Shown here piece after piece: positions 7,461 through 14,400 of a stretch of 14,574 nt of DNA. The stretch is from Candidatus Zhuqueibacterota bacterium RBG_16_48_16 (GTDB taxonomy: Bacteria; Zhuqueibacterota; Zhuqueibacteria; Residuimicrobiales; Sediminimicrobiaceae). The notes beneath the pieces were generated by a model. It was not told where the DNA came from. It searched no databases and was given only the letters and a program-made list of their open reading frames with translations. The position numbers and the translations under genes were made by a program. Position 1 is the stretch's first letter, and each line of letters opens with the position of its first letter. The stretch covers positions 4,184 to 18,757 of the forward strand of contig METF01000306.1 in NCBI GenBank assembly GCA_001771235.1. Reading direction: 5' to 3'.

Positions 7461-8831
7461 ATGTCGAAAAGTCGCAGACATTCACATCTTGCGCTCAAGA
7501 TAAAACACGGCTCCCAAATTCGGGAACGATGGTTGCGAGCCAATCAGAAATTGACCATCGGGCATGGCGCAAACAACGACATCATTGTCTATGGCGACGG
7601 AATGCCGAAGAGCCACACGCTCATCGAGTTTGATGCAAAGGCATTTGCGCTCAACATTTCCGGCGAGATGAGCGGGGAAATTCGATACGGGGATTCCAAC
7701 ATTCATTTCAGAGATTTGATCAAGCACGAGATATTACCGAGAAAAGGCCACTATTACATTCTGCACATAAAAAACGGGCGCAGCGGTTACGTCAAGATCC
7801 ATGATGCCGAGATTCACTTTCTTTACGACGGCGCCGATGGCTCGCTGAAAACCATACCGAGCTATTCCTGGACCAGGGCCACTTTTTCATCCCTGGGCAA
7901 AGATGTCATTTTTAAACTCCTTTTCACCATTTTTATAAGCCTGGAAGTCATGCTTGGTATCTATCTTGGCAAGATCGAGATTCCACCGGAGCCGCCGCCG
8001 GACATTGCCAAGGTGCCGCAGCGATTTGCTAAATTTATCATCCAGAGACCTGCGGAACAGCCGAAAACTACCATCGTTTCGGATAATGGCACGGCCTCTG
8101 TCGAATCGGAAGAAGAAACCGAAGAGTCCGGGCAAAAACAGCAACAAAAAAGGTCCGGGGGAGGCGGAGGCGACAGGGATGGTGAAAGCCTGCCGGTCAC
8201 GTCCCGCGGTCTTTTAGGCCTGATCGGAGGTACGGGCAACTCCGGCAACGCGAGCGCGGCAGCGGATTTTCTAATCGACCAGGGTTTGGTGCAGGAATTG
8301 GATCAAATGCTGGGAAAGAAGCCGCTTATTAAAGGCAAAGGCTCCGGCGTTGGCAGCGGAACGGGAAACGGCGTCGGTTCCGGCGACGGACTAGACGATT
8401 TGATGTCCATCGGTCTGTCCGGCGGAATCGATGACCTGCTGTCCGAGGTCAGTGGTGTCGAGACCGTGGGCCTGTCGAAAAAAACTGTGGTGAACATCGA
8501 GCAGCCGCAAAAAATACGCGGCTCTCAAACCGCCGTGGGCCAGCGTTCACCCGAAAATGTCATGGCACGAATCAACGCGGAACAGGCGAGAATCGAATAT
8601 ACTTATAATAAATACCTGCGGGATAACCCGAGCCTGCGAGGGAAGATCAGTCTGGATGTGACGCTGGAAGCCGATGGAAGTATATCCAAAGTCGTTGTTG
8701 TCAGCACGGACATCACCAACACCGATTTTGTGAACGATATCGTCCGAATTATTAAGAGAATTAAATTCCCACCCATCACCGAAGGGGACGTGACGATCAA
8801 TCTGCCGTTTGTATTTAACAGGTTTGAGTGA
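7461..8831 (+). CDS. FHA-like / transmembrane / AgmX-TonB C-terminal domain protein (GltG/GltJ-type)
   Basis: This 456-residue protein starts at the ATG at 7461, with no good RBS. Residues about 10-122 look like a divergent FHA-type β-sandwich: LTIGHGANNDIIV then PKSHTLIEF. The Ser-His pair is kept, but His replaces the usual Arg after the first Gly. One membrane helix lies at about 148-169, followed by Pro-rich IPPEPPPDIAKVP as in TonB-like proteins. Residues about 205-345 are a low-complexity linker rich in Gly, Ser, Glu and Gln. Residues about 364-456 match the AgmX/PglI and TonB C-terminal fold (YNKYLRDNPSLRGKISLDVT, then a final IIKRIKFPPI). The two cysteines I recall as usual in AgmX domains are absent. 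The order cytoplasmic FHA, helix, periplasmic TonB-like end fits GltG of Myxococcus, as I remember it. It would link the ExbB/ExbD motor to periplasmic and outer-membrane partners. It is the last gene of the operon. Confidence 0.82.
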   Translation: MSKSRRHSHLALKIKHGSQIRERWLRANQKLTIGHGANNDIIVYGDGMPKSHTLIEFDAKAFALNISGEMSGEIRYGDSNIHFRDLIKHEILPRKGHYYILHIKNGRSGYVKIHDAEIHFLYDGADGSLKTIPSYSWTRATFSSLGKDVIFKLLFTIFISLEVMLGIYLGKIEIPPEPPPDIAKVPQRFAKFIIQRPAEQPKTTIVSDNGTASVESEEETEESGQKQQQKRSGGGGGDRDGESLPVTSRGLLGLIGGTGNSGNASAAADFLIDQGLVQELDQMLGKKPLIKGKGSGVGSGTGNGVGSGDGLDDLMSIGLSGGIDDLLSEVSGVETVGLSKKTVVNIEQPQKIRGSQTAVGQRSPENVMARINAEQARIEYTYNKYLRDNPSLRGKISLDVTLEADGSISKVVVVSTDITNTDFVNDIVRIIKRIKFPPITEGDVTINLPFVFNRFE

Positions 8832-8845
8832 GAACATAGCTCGAG

Positions 8846-10252
8846 TCAATCCTTTTTAAACTCACGGGGACTGATACCCAGAGCCTGCATTTTTTGCTGC
8901 AGGAACTGCCGTTTCATCCGCAGACTTTTCGCCGCCTGACTCACGTTGCCATGTGTTGCGGTCAATGCTTTCTCGATCAGCTTTCTTTCCACCCGCTCGA
9001 CCATCTTCTTTTTCGTCTCTGTAAACGACAGTAAGCTATCCGAAATGGAGTAGCCGTCGTCATTGTAAGACAACTCCCGTAATTCTTTTGGCAAATATTC
9101 ATATTTGATGTATTCGCCCTCGGCCAGGACGACACATTGCTCCAAAAGATTCCGCAACTGCCGGACATTCCCAGGCCAATTATACGAATAGAGCGCCCGC
9201 ATCGCTTCCGTGTCGATCTTTTTTGCCCTACTGCCGTGCTTTAAGGCAAACTCTTCCAAAAAGTGATTGGCCAGCAGCGGTATGTCCTCACGCCTTTCGG
9301 CAAGACCGGGCATGCGAACTTTGATAACGTTGAGCCGGTAGTAGAGGTCCTCTCTAAAATTCCCCGCAGCGATCTCTTTGGCCAGGTCCTTGTTGGTTGC
9401 GCTAATGAGCCGAACGTCCGTGCGGATGACATCCTTGCCACCCAGGCGCATAAAAGCCTTCTCTTCCAAGACGCGCAAAATTTTTGCCTGGGTTTCGAGG
9501 CTCATGTCACCGATCTCATCCAAAAAAAGAGTCCCACCGTCGGCGATCTCGAACTTGCCGTTCCGTCTCGACGTGGCGCCGGTAAAGGCGCCTTTTTCGT
9601 GCCCGAACAATTCGCTTTCAACCAGGTCTTTGGGAATTGCCGCGCAATTCATATTGATAAAAGGAGCCTTGTGGCGCGGGCTTTTTTGATGAATGGTTTG
9701 CGCAACCAGCTCTTTGCCGGTGCCGCTTTCGCCGGTAATCAAAACGGTTACGTCCGTAGGCGCGACCTTTTCAATGATGTTCAAAACCCGGCTCATCTGT
9801 TCGCTTTGGCCGATGAATTGAGGCTTTGACAAGATCTCGATTTTGCTCTTGAGCTTTATATTCTCTTCGACAAGGTTCAGCTTTTCCAGCGCTTTTTTCA
9901 CAGTCAAACGAAGGTCATCGATCTCGTAGGGCTTGCTCAAATAGTCATAAGCCCCGGCCTTCATGGCTTCCACCGCGATTCGTTCCGAGCCATAAGCGGT
10001 GATCATGATGACCAGCGGCTTGTTCCTGGTGTCATAGCGGGCTTGTATTTGTTTTAAGAATTCAATGCCGTCCATATTAGGCATGTTGATGTCACAGAGT
10101 ATGACGTCCGGTACGGATGTGCCGATCATCTCCAGCGCCTGGATGCTGTCCGATGCTTCGAAAATAGTATAGTCGAGATCTTTGAGCACCTTTTTCATTC
10201 CATAGCGCGCCGCCGGCTCGTCATCGATAATCAATATTTTCGCAAGGCTCAT
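8846..10252 (-). CDS. NtrC-family response regulator (REC, σ54 AAA+, Fis-type HTH)
   Basis: This 468-residue transcription activator has three domains. The receiver (about 4-120) has acidic D10/D11, phosphoacceptor D54 (DINMPNMDG), T85 and K108. The AAA+ σ54-interaction domain (about 145-370) shows Walker A GESGTGKE at 174-181, the σ54-contact loop GAFTGA at 221-226, Walker B GTLFLDEI at 240-247 and the arginine region FREDLYYRLNV. The C-terminal Fis-like helix-turn-helix (about 425-460) reads HGNVSQAAKSLRMKRQFLQQ. All catalytic and contact motifs are intact, so it should activate σ54 promoters after phosphorylation. Its ATG overlaps the TGA of the sensor kinase by four bases (ATGA), so the pair is translated together. 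Its stop lies 14 bp from the stop of the convergent operon. Target genes are not shown by the sequence; the kinase gene's own promoter is one candidate. Confidence 0.96.
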   Translation of the reverse strand: MSLAKILIIDDEPAARYGMKKVLKDLDYTIFEASDSIQALEMIGTSVPDVILCDINMPNMDGIEFLKQIQARYDTRNKPLVIMITAYGSERIAVEAMKAGAYDYLSKPYEIDDLRLTVKKALEKLNLVEENIKLKSKIEILSKPQFIGQSEQMSRVLNIIEKVAPTDVTVLITGESGTGKELVAQTIHQKSPRHKAPFINMNCAAIPKDLVESELFGHEKGAFTGATSRRNGKFEIADGGTLFLDEIGDMSLETQAKILRVLEEKAFMRLGGKDVIRTDVRLISATNKDLAKEIAAGNFREDLYYRLNVIKVRMPGLAERREDIPLLANHFLEEFALKHGSRAKKIDTEAMRALYSYNWPGNVRQLRNLLEQCVVLAEGEYIKYEYLPKELRELSYNDDGYSISDSLLSFTETKKKMVERVERKLIEKALTATHGNVSQAAKSLRMKRQFLQQKMQALGISPREFKKD

Positions 10253-12408
10253 TCGTCATTCTCTCTTTTTATTGATGCCGGTATGGAAATGATAAACACC
10301 GTTCCTTCATCCAGCCGGCTTTGTACTTTTAAGTGGCCGTTGAGATTATTCACATTTCTTCTTACAATTGTCAGGCCCAGTCCGGTTCCGATGGATTTGG
10401 TTGAGTAGAACGGATTAAAGATTTTCTCCAAATCCGCCGCCGAGATGCCCTTGCCCGTATCCGCTATTTTTATCTGAAGCCATTGCTCGACGTCGCGAGC
10501 AGCCAGTTTGCCTTCCTCCATATCCGAGCGGTCGAGGCTTTTTCTCGTCAACAGCTCGATGCTGACCTGGCCGCCGCTGGGCATCGCCTGGATGGCATTG
10601 AACACCAGGTTGAATACAATTTCTCGCAATGATTGTTTATCGGCCCGAATGGTGGGTAGCTGATCTGCGCAGACCAGCTTGATATCAACCCGGGATTTTC
10701 TTGCCTGGTGTTTCAACAGGGCAACGACATCATTGACAATCTCGACCGGCGAAATTTCTTCTATCATTACGTTTGAGTGGCGGGCAAAACTGAGCAGCTT
10801 TTCTAACACTGTGTTCAATCTATTGATTTCGTTGACAACGATGGCCAGGTCTTCTCTTTGTTCCCCGGCCGCACTCTCGTGCAACACCTGTATGATGGAG
10901 TTGATCGACGATAACGGATTTTTCACCTCGTGCGCTATGGTCATGGCCAACTGGCCCAGCGATGTCATTTTTTCCGTCTTGTAAACTTTTGCCTCAAGAT
11001 CGATCCTGTCCTGGATCAGGCGGGCATTTTCAAAAGCCAGACCGATTTGGTTGGCAAAAGTCTGCATTACATCCAGCTCTTCATCGGAATAGGACGCGCC
11101 GCTTTTCTTTTCCGTCAGGCAAAGCAATCCCACCAGAACATCCTGAAAGTAAACAGGGATGGCCAAATCGATACCGTTCCTTCTCAAAGCAGGCACGACG
11201 CGATGATCCCGCATTTGCCGTCTCAGGCGGAGATGGCGCGTCACTCTCAGGGATTCTATCAGCATGTCAATGTCCACCAGGCTATGCTCGCCATAGGTGT
11301 TAGAGACCCGGTGCTCGCCATCTTCAACTCTAAATACGATCAACGTACAGGCCCTGGCTTTTAGCGTGGAGGTCAGGGATTGACTCAGGGTTTGCAGCAA
11401 TTGGTGCAGGTCCATTATTTCACTAATGGAATCACTTAATTCACGCAGGAATTGTTGATAGTAATAACGATCTTTGAAGAACAGCTTGTCCAGCCTGTTT
11501 TGAATCCTGGTTCGAAAAGGCTGAAAGGCAAAAACCAAAGCGACCAACAGAATGCCTTCGATGAATTGCGAATTCACTTCCGGAAAGCGGGCCAGGTATT
11601 CGCCGATGCGGCGAATGCCGAGGAGATAAACAGCCATGACCAGCCCGTAGAGCACGGAATAGATCAGGCTTGGCTTGACGACCAGCCGATAGAAATTATA
11701 GCGGTAAACATAGTACAGCAATACGGCGGCTGGCAAGGCCGGAGACAACAACATGACCAAATTTAAATAAGCCCCGATATAAGCGATCCGGTAAAGCGGC
11801 ACAAAGTAAACCAATACCAGGCCGCCGGCGATGGCTGCAAGAATGTGGCTGGTACTTTTATGGAAACGGCGATCGGCATCGTTTTTGATGATTCTTACCA
11901 ATCTTTCCGATATAAGGATCGAAGAAATGATAGAGACAAACACCCAGGCAGAAAAAGGCAACACGAGCAGCTCGCGCGCCGCAATGGCCGAATGGCCGCT
12001 TTTAAGCAGCAAAGGAAATGCGGAGGCGATAAAGACGATTGCCGGAATATATAAAACGAGCATTGCCGCTAACTTTGGCTTGGTGAGGGCGGGTGTCACC
12101 TGTTTATCCGCCACAAATAAAATAGCCAAATGCAGATGGATAAGAGAAGAGGGAAGAACGGCCATGCCGAAGGAGGCAACCAATTCGGCAAAACCGGCTT
12201 CCATCTTTGCGACAGTGCCAAACAGCAGAGTTAACAACATCGATAAAAAATTGCCCCCGAACCATAAAACGCTTGAAAGTAAGGCGATGCCAAAGGCATA
12301 ATCGTCGTAACGTTTATGTTGTTTCTGAATCGAAAGACTCAATAAAATGATGGTCAGGGCGGCACCAAAGCCAAAACCGACGAGCGTTGTAATATTGAAC
12401 AGGGGCAT
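10249..12408 (-). CDS. Membrane sensor histidine kinase with multi-TM N-terminus and GAF domain
   Basis: This 719-residue protein is the partner of the overlapping NtrC-type regulator. Residues 1 to about 300 hold eight or nine hydrophobic helices with short loops, like the 7TM-type sensor regions of some kinases; no large periplasmic domain is seen. Residues about 325-465 are a GAF-like domain (LQTLSQSLTSTLKARACTLI to FANQIGLAFENARL). The kinase core follows. The HisKA box has H493 in MTIAHEVKNPLSSINS. The ATPase shows the N box around N604 (LVFNAIQAMPSGG), the G1 box DTGKGIS at 650-656, and the F/G2 region IFNPFYSTKSIGTGLGLTIV. All key residues are present. The H box is of the NtrB/ZraS type. 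The overall build also resembles PrsK of exopolysaccharide/PEP-CTERM systems, but its H box looks different from what I recall for PrsK. The signal sensed is unknown and may be membrane-borne. Confidence 0.94.
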   Translation of the reverse strand: MPLFNITTLVGFGFGAALTIILLSLSIQKQHKRYDDYAFGIALLSSVLWFGGNFLSMLLTLLFGTVAKMEAGFAELVASFGMAVLPSSLIHLHLAILFVADKQVTPALTKPKLAAMLVLYIPAIVFIASAFPLLLKSGHSAIAARELLVLPFSAWVFVSIISSILISERLVRIIKNDADRRFHKSTSHILAAIAGGLVLVYFVPLYRIAYIGAYLNLVMLLSPALPAAVLLYYVYRYNFYRLVVKPSLIYSVLYGLVMAVYLLGIRRIGEYLARFPEVNSQFIEGILLVALVFAFQPFRTRIQNRLDKLFFKDRYYYQQFLRELSDSISEIMDLHQLLQTLSQSLTSTLKARACTLIVFRVEDGEHRVSNTYGEHSLVDIDMLIESLRVTRHLRLRRQMRDHRVVPALRRNGIDLAIPVYFQDVLVGLLCLTEKKSGASYSDEELDVMQTFANQIGLAFENARLIQDRIDLEAKVYKTEKMTSLGQLAMTIAHEVKNPLSSINSIIQVLHESAAGEQREDLAIVVNEINRLNTVLEKLLSFARHSNVMIEEISPVEIVNDVVALLKHQARKSRVDIKLVCADQLPTIRADKQSLREIVFNLVFNAIQAMPSGGQVSIELLTRKSLDRSDMEEGKLAARDVEQWLQIKIADTGKGISAADLEKIFNPFYSTKSIGTGLGLTIVRRNVNNLNGHLKVQSRLDEGTVFIISIPASIKRENDE

Positions 12409-12435
12409 GGCAACAGAAATGAGTTGTTCGCAGGG

Positions 12436-12452
12436 TGAATTATACGTGCCAA
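12436..12452 (-). promoter_or_regulatory. Candidate σ54-like promoter overlapping a TATAAT box, upstream of the kinase gene
   Basis: On the minus strand the sequence reads TTGGCACGTATAATTCA. TTGGCACG matches the σ54 -24 element well. At the expected spacing the -12 element reads TC where GC is usual, so the match is incomplete. The same stretch contains a perfect TATAAT, but no acceptable -35 box lies 16-18 bp upstream of it. The predicted transcript would start about 15-20 nt before the kinase ATG. The regulator encoded in this operon has the σ54-contact GAFTGA loop, which makes autoregulation plausible but unproven. Confidence 0.35.
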
Positions 12453-12527
12453 ATTTCGGCCCGATTGTTTTTCAAATATATCTTTTCGCCGACGCTAATC
12501 AAGGGAAATCTTGAAAAAAAAGACAAG

Positions 12528-12648
12528 ACCTCACTCACAGGTGGATTATGAATCTGGCGAACAAGGAGATGCCTGCATTCGCGTGAATGACGCCGTGGCC
12601 GACTGTCATGCCTGCGGATGCAGGTATCTCCCCAACCGTAAGTGAGGT
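12528..12648. repeat. Composite inverted-repeat element (121 bp)
   Basis: The outer ends are ACCTCACTCAC (12528-12538) and GTAAGTGAGGT (12638-12648), inverted copies with one difference. Inside, 12565-12591 and 12605-12631 form a second inverted pair of 27 bases matching at roughly 21 positions around a 13-base centre. Each inner arm is itself partly palindromic, for example CCTGC-GGAT-GCAGG at 12611-12624. Motifs of the type 'GGAGATGCCTGCATTCGC' are typical of dispersed palindromic repeats in environmental bacterial genomes. It looks like a non-coding repeat or a decayed MITE. It carries no coding potential. Confidence 0.6.
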
Positions 12649-12849
12649 TTTCCCCAGGGAAGAAGATTGGACTTGATTTCCAATATTTGATGGCGTATAT
12701 TTTCAAAAATTTTTCGCCGAATGAATCTGCTCAATCAGGTGCGAGTCAATTTCTTTTTAAACAAGCCGCAGGCCTGGAATGGAAAATTGGGACTATTGAC
12801 AAGTAACGGGTTTCGCGGGCAAATATTTTGTCGAAATCGTCAGGTTTAT

Positions 12850-12874
12850 TTAAAAAAATTATAAAATTTTTTAA
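12850..12874. repeat. AT-only imperfect palindrome
   Basis: TTAAAAAAATT at 12850-12860 is mirrored by AATTTTTTAA at 12865-12874, with four bases between and one extra A in the left arm. It may be a curved or easily melted DNA segment in the intergenic region. With no G or C in the stem it would be a poor terminator. It could have arisen by chance in AT-rich DNA. Confidence 0.35.
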
Positions 12875-13028
12875 CTCTCTTGAATAAATTAACGAGCCTA
12901 AAAACGCACAGTATATTGACGTCAAAGACCAAAAAAGTACTATATATTGATCATTTTTTCCTTTTTGGCTCGCGATTTCTGAAAAACTCGAGGAGGACAT
13001 TTTATTTTTCAAAATAGGCAATTTTTCC

Positions 13029-13057
13029 TTGACAACGCATTATTAACTTGTTATATT
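13029..13057 (+). promoter_or_regulatory. σ70-type promoter for the M23 peptidase gene
   Basis: A perfect -35 box TTGACA (13029-13034) is followed by 17 bases and a -10 box TATATT (13052-13057, five of six to consensus). Transcription would start near 13064, leaving an untranslated leader of about 107 nt before the ATG at 13171. The leader shows no strong hairpin that I can see. The AT-rich stretch just upstream could serve as an UP element. Confidence 0.65.
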
Positions 13058-13170
13058 CAATCGACTTTGACCACCTACCTAAGCATTGTTCCTTCCAAAA
13101 TACTGTTCGTAAAAGTAGCGTCCGTATTGTGTAGCAGCATTCAAAGTGAACTAACTCAAAGGCAATTGAA

Positions 13171-14097
13171 ATGCGAGACAAAAGGATTCAATTAATCTAC
13201 TTTTCCCTTGGGGGATCGGAAGCAAAGCAAATCAGCCTTGGGTGGAAGAAGATTGCTGGGATGATAGGCATTACACTCTCTGTTGTGTTCGTTCTCATTA
13301 TCTTTATTATCGGCCTTTTCACCGACATGTTTCACAACAGGCAAGTTGCGCATCTGAGCAAAGCTAACTCTCAGCTCAGAGATTTCCTGCAAGATGTAAC
13401 CTTCCGGCTCGAAAATCTGCAGACACAAGTCCAGGTCATCGAAAAAAACGATGAAGACATGCGGATCTTTGTCGATTTGCCCCAGATCGATTCTGACATG
13501 AGAAAGTTTGGTCGTGGAGGCCATGCCAGCCCGTCCACGACGCCGATAAGCGCCGTCACCGGGGAGAATCGTGAGGAAGCGGTAAAAATTCAAAGAGTCA
13601 TCGACAACCTCGAAAAACGCGTTTCCTTCGCCAGGTTGAGTATGGAGGAGATCTCGGGCAAATACCAGGAAAATCAGTTTAAATTCAAGCACACGCCATC
13701 GGTGAGACCAATCCCAAACGCACGCGTAACCAGCAGATTTGAGTACAGGCCCGATCCTTTTACGGAGCAGCCAAGATTTCACGAAGGATGGGATTTCTCA
13801 GCTCCTCGCGGCACAAATGTGTTAGCCACAGCCGATGGCAAAGTTGTTGAAACGCGACTGCGTTATTTACCCAACCTGGGTTACGGCCGGTATATTATTG
13901 TCGATCACGGCTATGGGGTGAAAACACGGTATGCCCATCTGGAAAAAGTACTGGTCAAAGAGGGAGAGGTCATCACCCGTTATACGGTAATCGGTAAAGT
14001 CGGTGATACCGGCAGATCGACTGCGCCGCATTTGCATTATGAAGTTCTTAAAGATGACAGGCAAGTGGATCCCAAAGATTTTATATTGGATGAATAG
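13171..14097 (+). CDS. Membrane-anchored coiled-coil M23 (LytM-type) peptidoglycan peptidase
   Basis: This 308-residue protein starts at an ATG with AAAGG at 13158-13162, eight bases upstream. Residues 1-27 are a basic cytoplasmic tail and 28-51 a membrane helix (MIGITLSVVFVLIIFIIGLF), which anchors the rest in the periplasm. Residues about 58-95 and 133-165 are coiled coil, separated by a Gly/Ser/Pro-rich link. Residues about 180-305 are the M23 domain. The zinc ligands H204 and D208 (FHEGWDFSAP), catalytic H256 (RYAHLEK), and H287 and H289 (HLHYEV) are all present, so an active endopeptidase that cuts peptidoglycan cross-bridges is expected. Coiled coil plus M23 is the architecture of cell-shape and division hydrolases. 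In some genomes such genes neighbour bactofilins, but none is seen here. It is a single-gene transcript by its own promoter and terminator. Substrate is inferred from the family. Confidence 0.94.
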   Translation: MRDKRIQLIYFSLGGSEAKQISLGWKKIAGMIGITLSVVFVLIIFIIGLFTDMFHNRQVAHLSKANSQLRDFLQDVTFRLENLQTQVQVIEKNDEDMRIFVDLPQIDSDMRKFGRGGHASPSTTPISAVTGENREEAVKIQRVIDNLEKRVSFARLSMEEISGKYQENQFKFKHTPSVRPIPNARVTSRFEYRPDPFTEQPRFHEGWDFSAPRGTNVLATADGKVVETRLRYLPNLGYGRYIIVDHGYGVKTRYAHLEKVLVKEGEVITRYTVIGKVGDTGRSTAPHLHYEVLKDDRQVDPKDFILDE

Positions 14098-14118
14098 AAG
14101 CTTTTTTGTGATAAAATG

Positions 14119-14152
14119 AAAAGCCTGTCGAATGATGACGGGCTTTTTTTTT
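14119..14152 (+). terminator. Rho-independent terminator after the M23 gene
   Basis: AAAAGCCTGTC (14119-14129) pairs with GACGGGCTTTT (14137-14147) over 11 base pairs with one T-G wobble and a 7-base loop. It is followed by a T run reaching 14152. It begins 22 nt after the stop codon. It has an A run on the left, so it could also act on the minus strand, but no minus-strand gene ends nearby. Confidence 0.88.
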
Positions 14153-14155
14153 AAC

Positions 14156-14378
14156 ATTAGTGCGAATGACCAGTTAACGAATGTAGAAGATTACCTGGAA
14201 AAAAATTAAAGAGTTCCCTCGCCCCTGAGGGGAGAGGGTCAGGGAGAGGGGTAATTTCATCGTTTTTAAGAATCCTCACCCCAGCCCTCTCCCTTCAAGG
14301 GCGAGGGGAATTGTGATCGCAGCAAATGGATTCGATCTCATGTTACCACTCTTCTTCCAACTGGTCATTTATACTAAT
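14156..14378. mobile_element. MITE-like non-coding element with 20-bp terminal inverted repeats
   Basis: The ends are 14156-14175 and 14359-14378. Both read ATTAGTNNNAATGACCAGTT inward, with 17 of 20 positions identical; the three differing bases are gcg on the left and ata on the right, all transitions. The inner 11 bp, AATGACCAGTT, are perfect. Inside are two GC-rich hairpins, CCCTC-CCCC/GGGG-GAGGG (14216-14238) and CCCTC-CCCTT/AAGGG-GAGGG (14285-14307), which are also complementary to each other. There is no open frame. I see no clear target duplication in the flanks. It fills the gap between the terminator and the next gene, ending 22 bp before its start codon. Confidence 0.65.
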
Positions 14379-14400
14379 AGATTTCGGAGCCCTGGCATCA

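Larger units (their letters stand above)
12409..13170. other. 762-bp divergent intergenic region
   Basis: This lies between the minus-strand kinase gene and the plus-strand M23 peptidase gene. Open frames of 88 and 91 codons on the minus strand look spurious. The region contains the σ54-like candidate at 12436-12452, a composite inverted repeat at 12528-12648, an AT-only palindrome at 12850-12874, a perfect palindrome TTGACGTCAA at 12916-12925, and direct repeats TATATTGA at 12912-12919 and 12943-12950. It also holds an isolated GAGGAGGA at 12990-12997 and a clear σ70 promoter at 13029-13057. The part from about 12840 to 13060 is notably AT rich. I see no tRNA or recognisable RNA family. Confidence 0.7.

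Noticed and set aside
9263..9829. 188-codon plus-strand frame inside the response regulator gene
   Set aside because: It is antisense to the highly conserved AAA+ domain, so it is a by-product of codon use in the real gene.
10249..12408. PrsK/PrsR identity for the two-component pair
   Set aside because: The general build is similar, but the kinase H box (IAHEVKNPLSS) is NtrB/ZraS-like, and no PEP-CTERM or exopolysaccharide genes are in the window.
12440..12706. 88-codon open frame on the minus strand
   Set aside because: It runs through the inverted repeat element and overlaps the kinase promoter region. The composition is not protein-like, and no RBS or recognisable domain is seen.
12746..13021. 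91-codon open frame on the minus strand
   Set aside because: It starts with TTG without an RBS, lies in AT-rich intergenic DNA and overlaps motifs on the other strand. No family features are visible.
14216..14307. CRISPR-like or terminator interpretation of the GC-rich repeats
   Set aside because: There are only two inverted arms with no spacer series and no T run. The structure fits a palindromic repeat inside a MITE-like element better.
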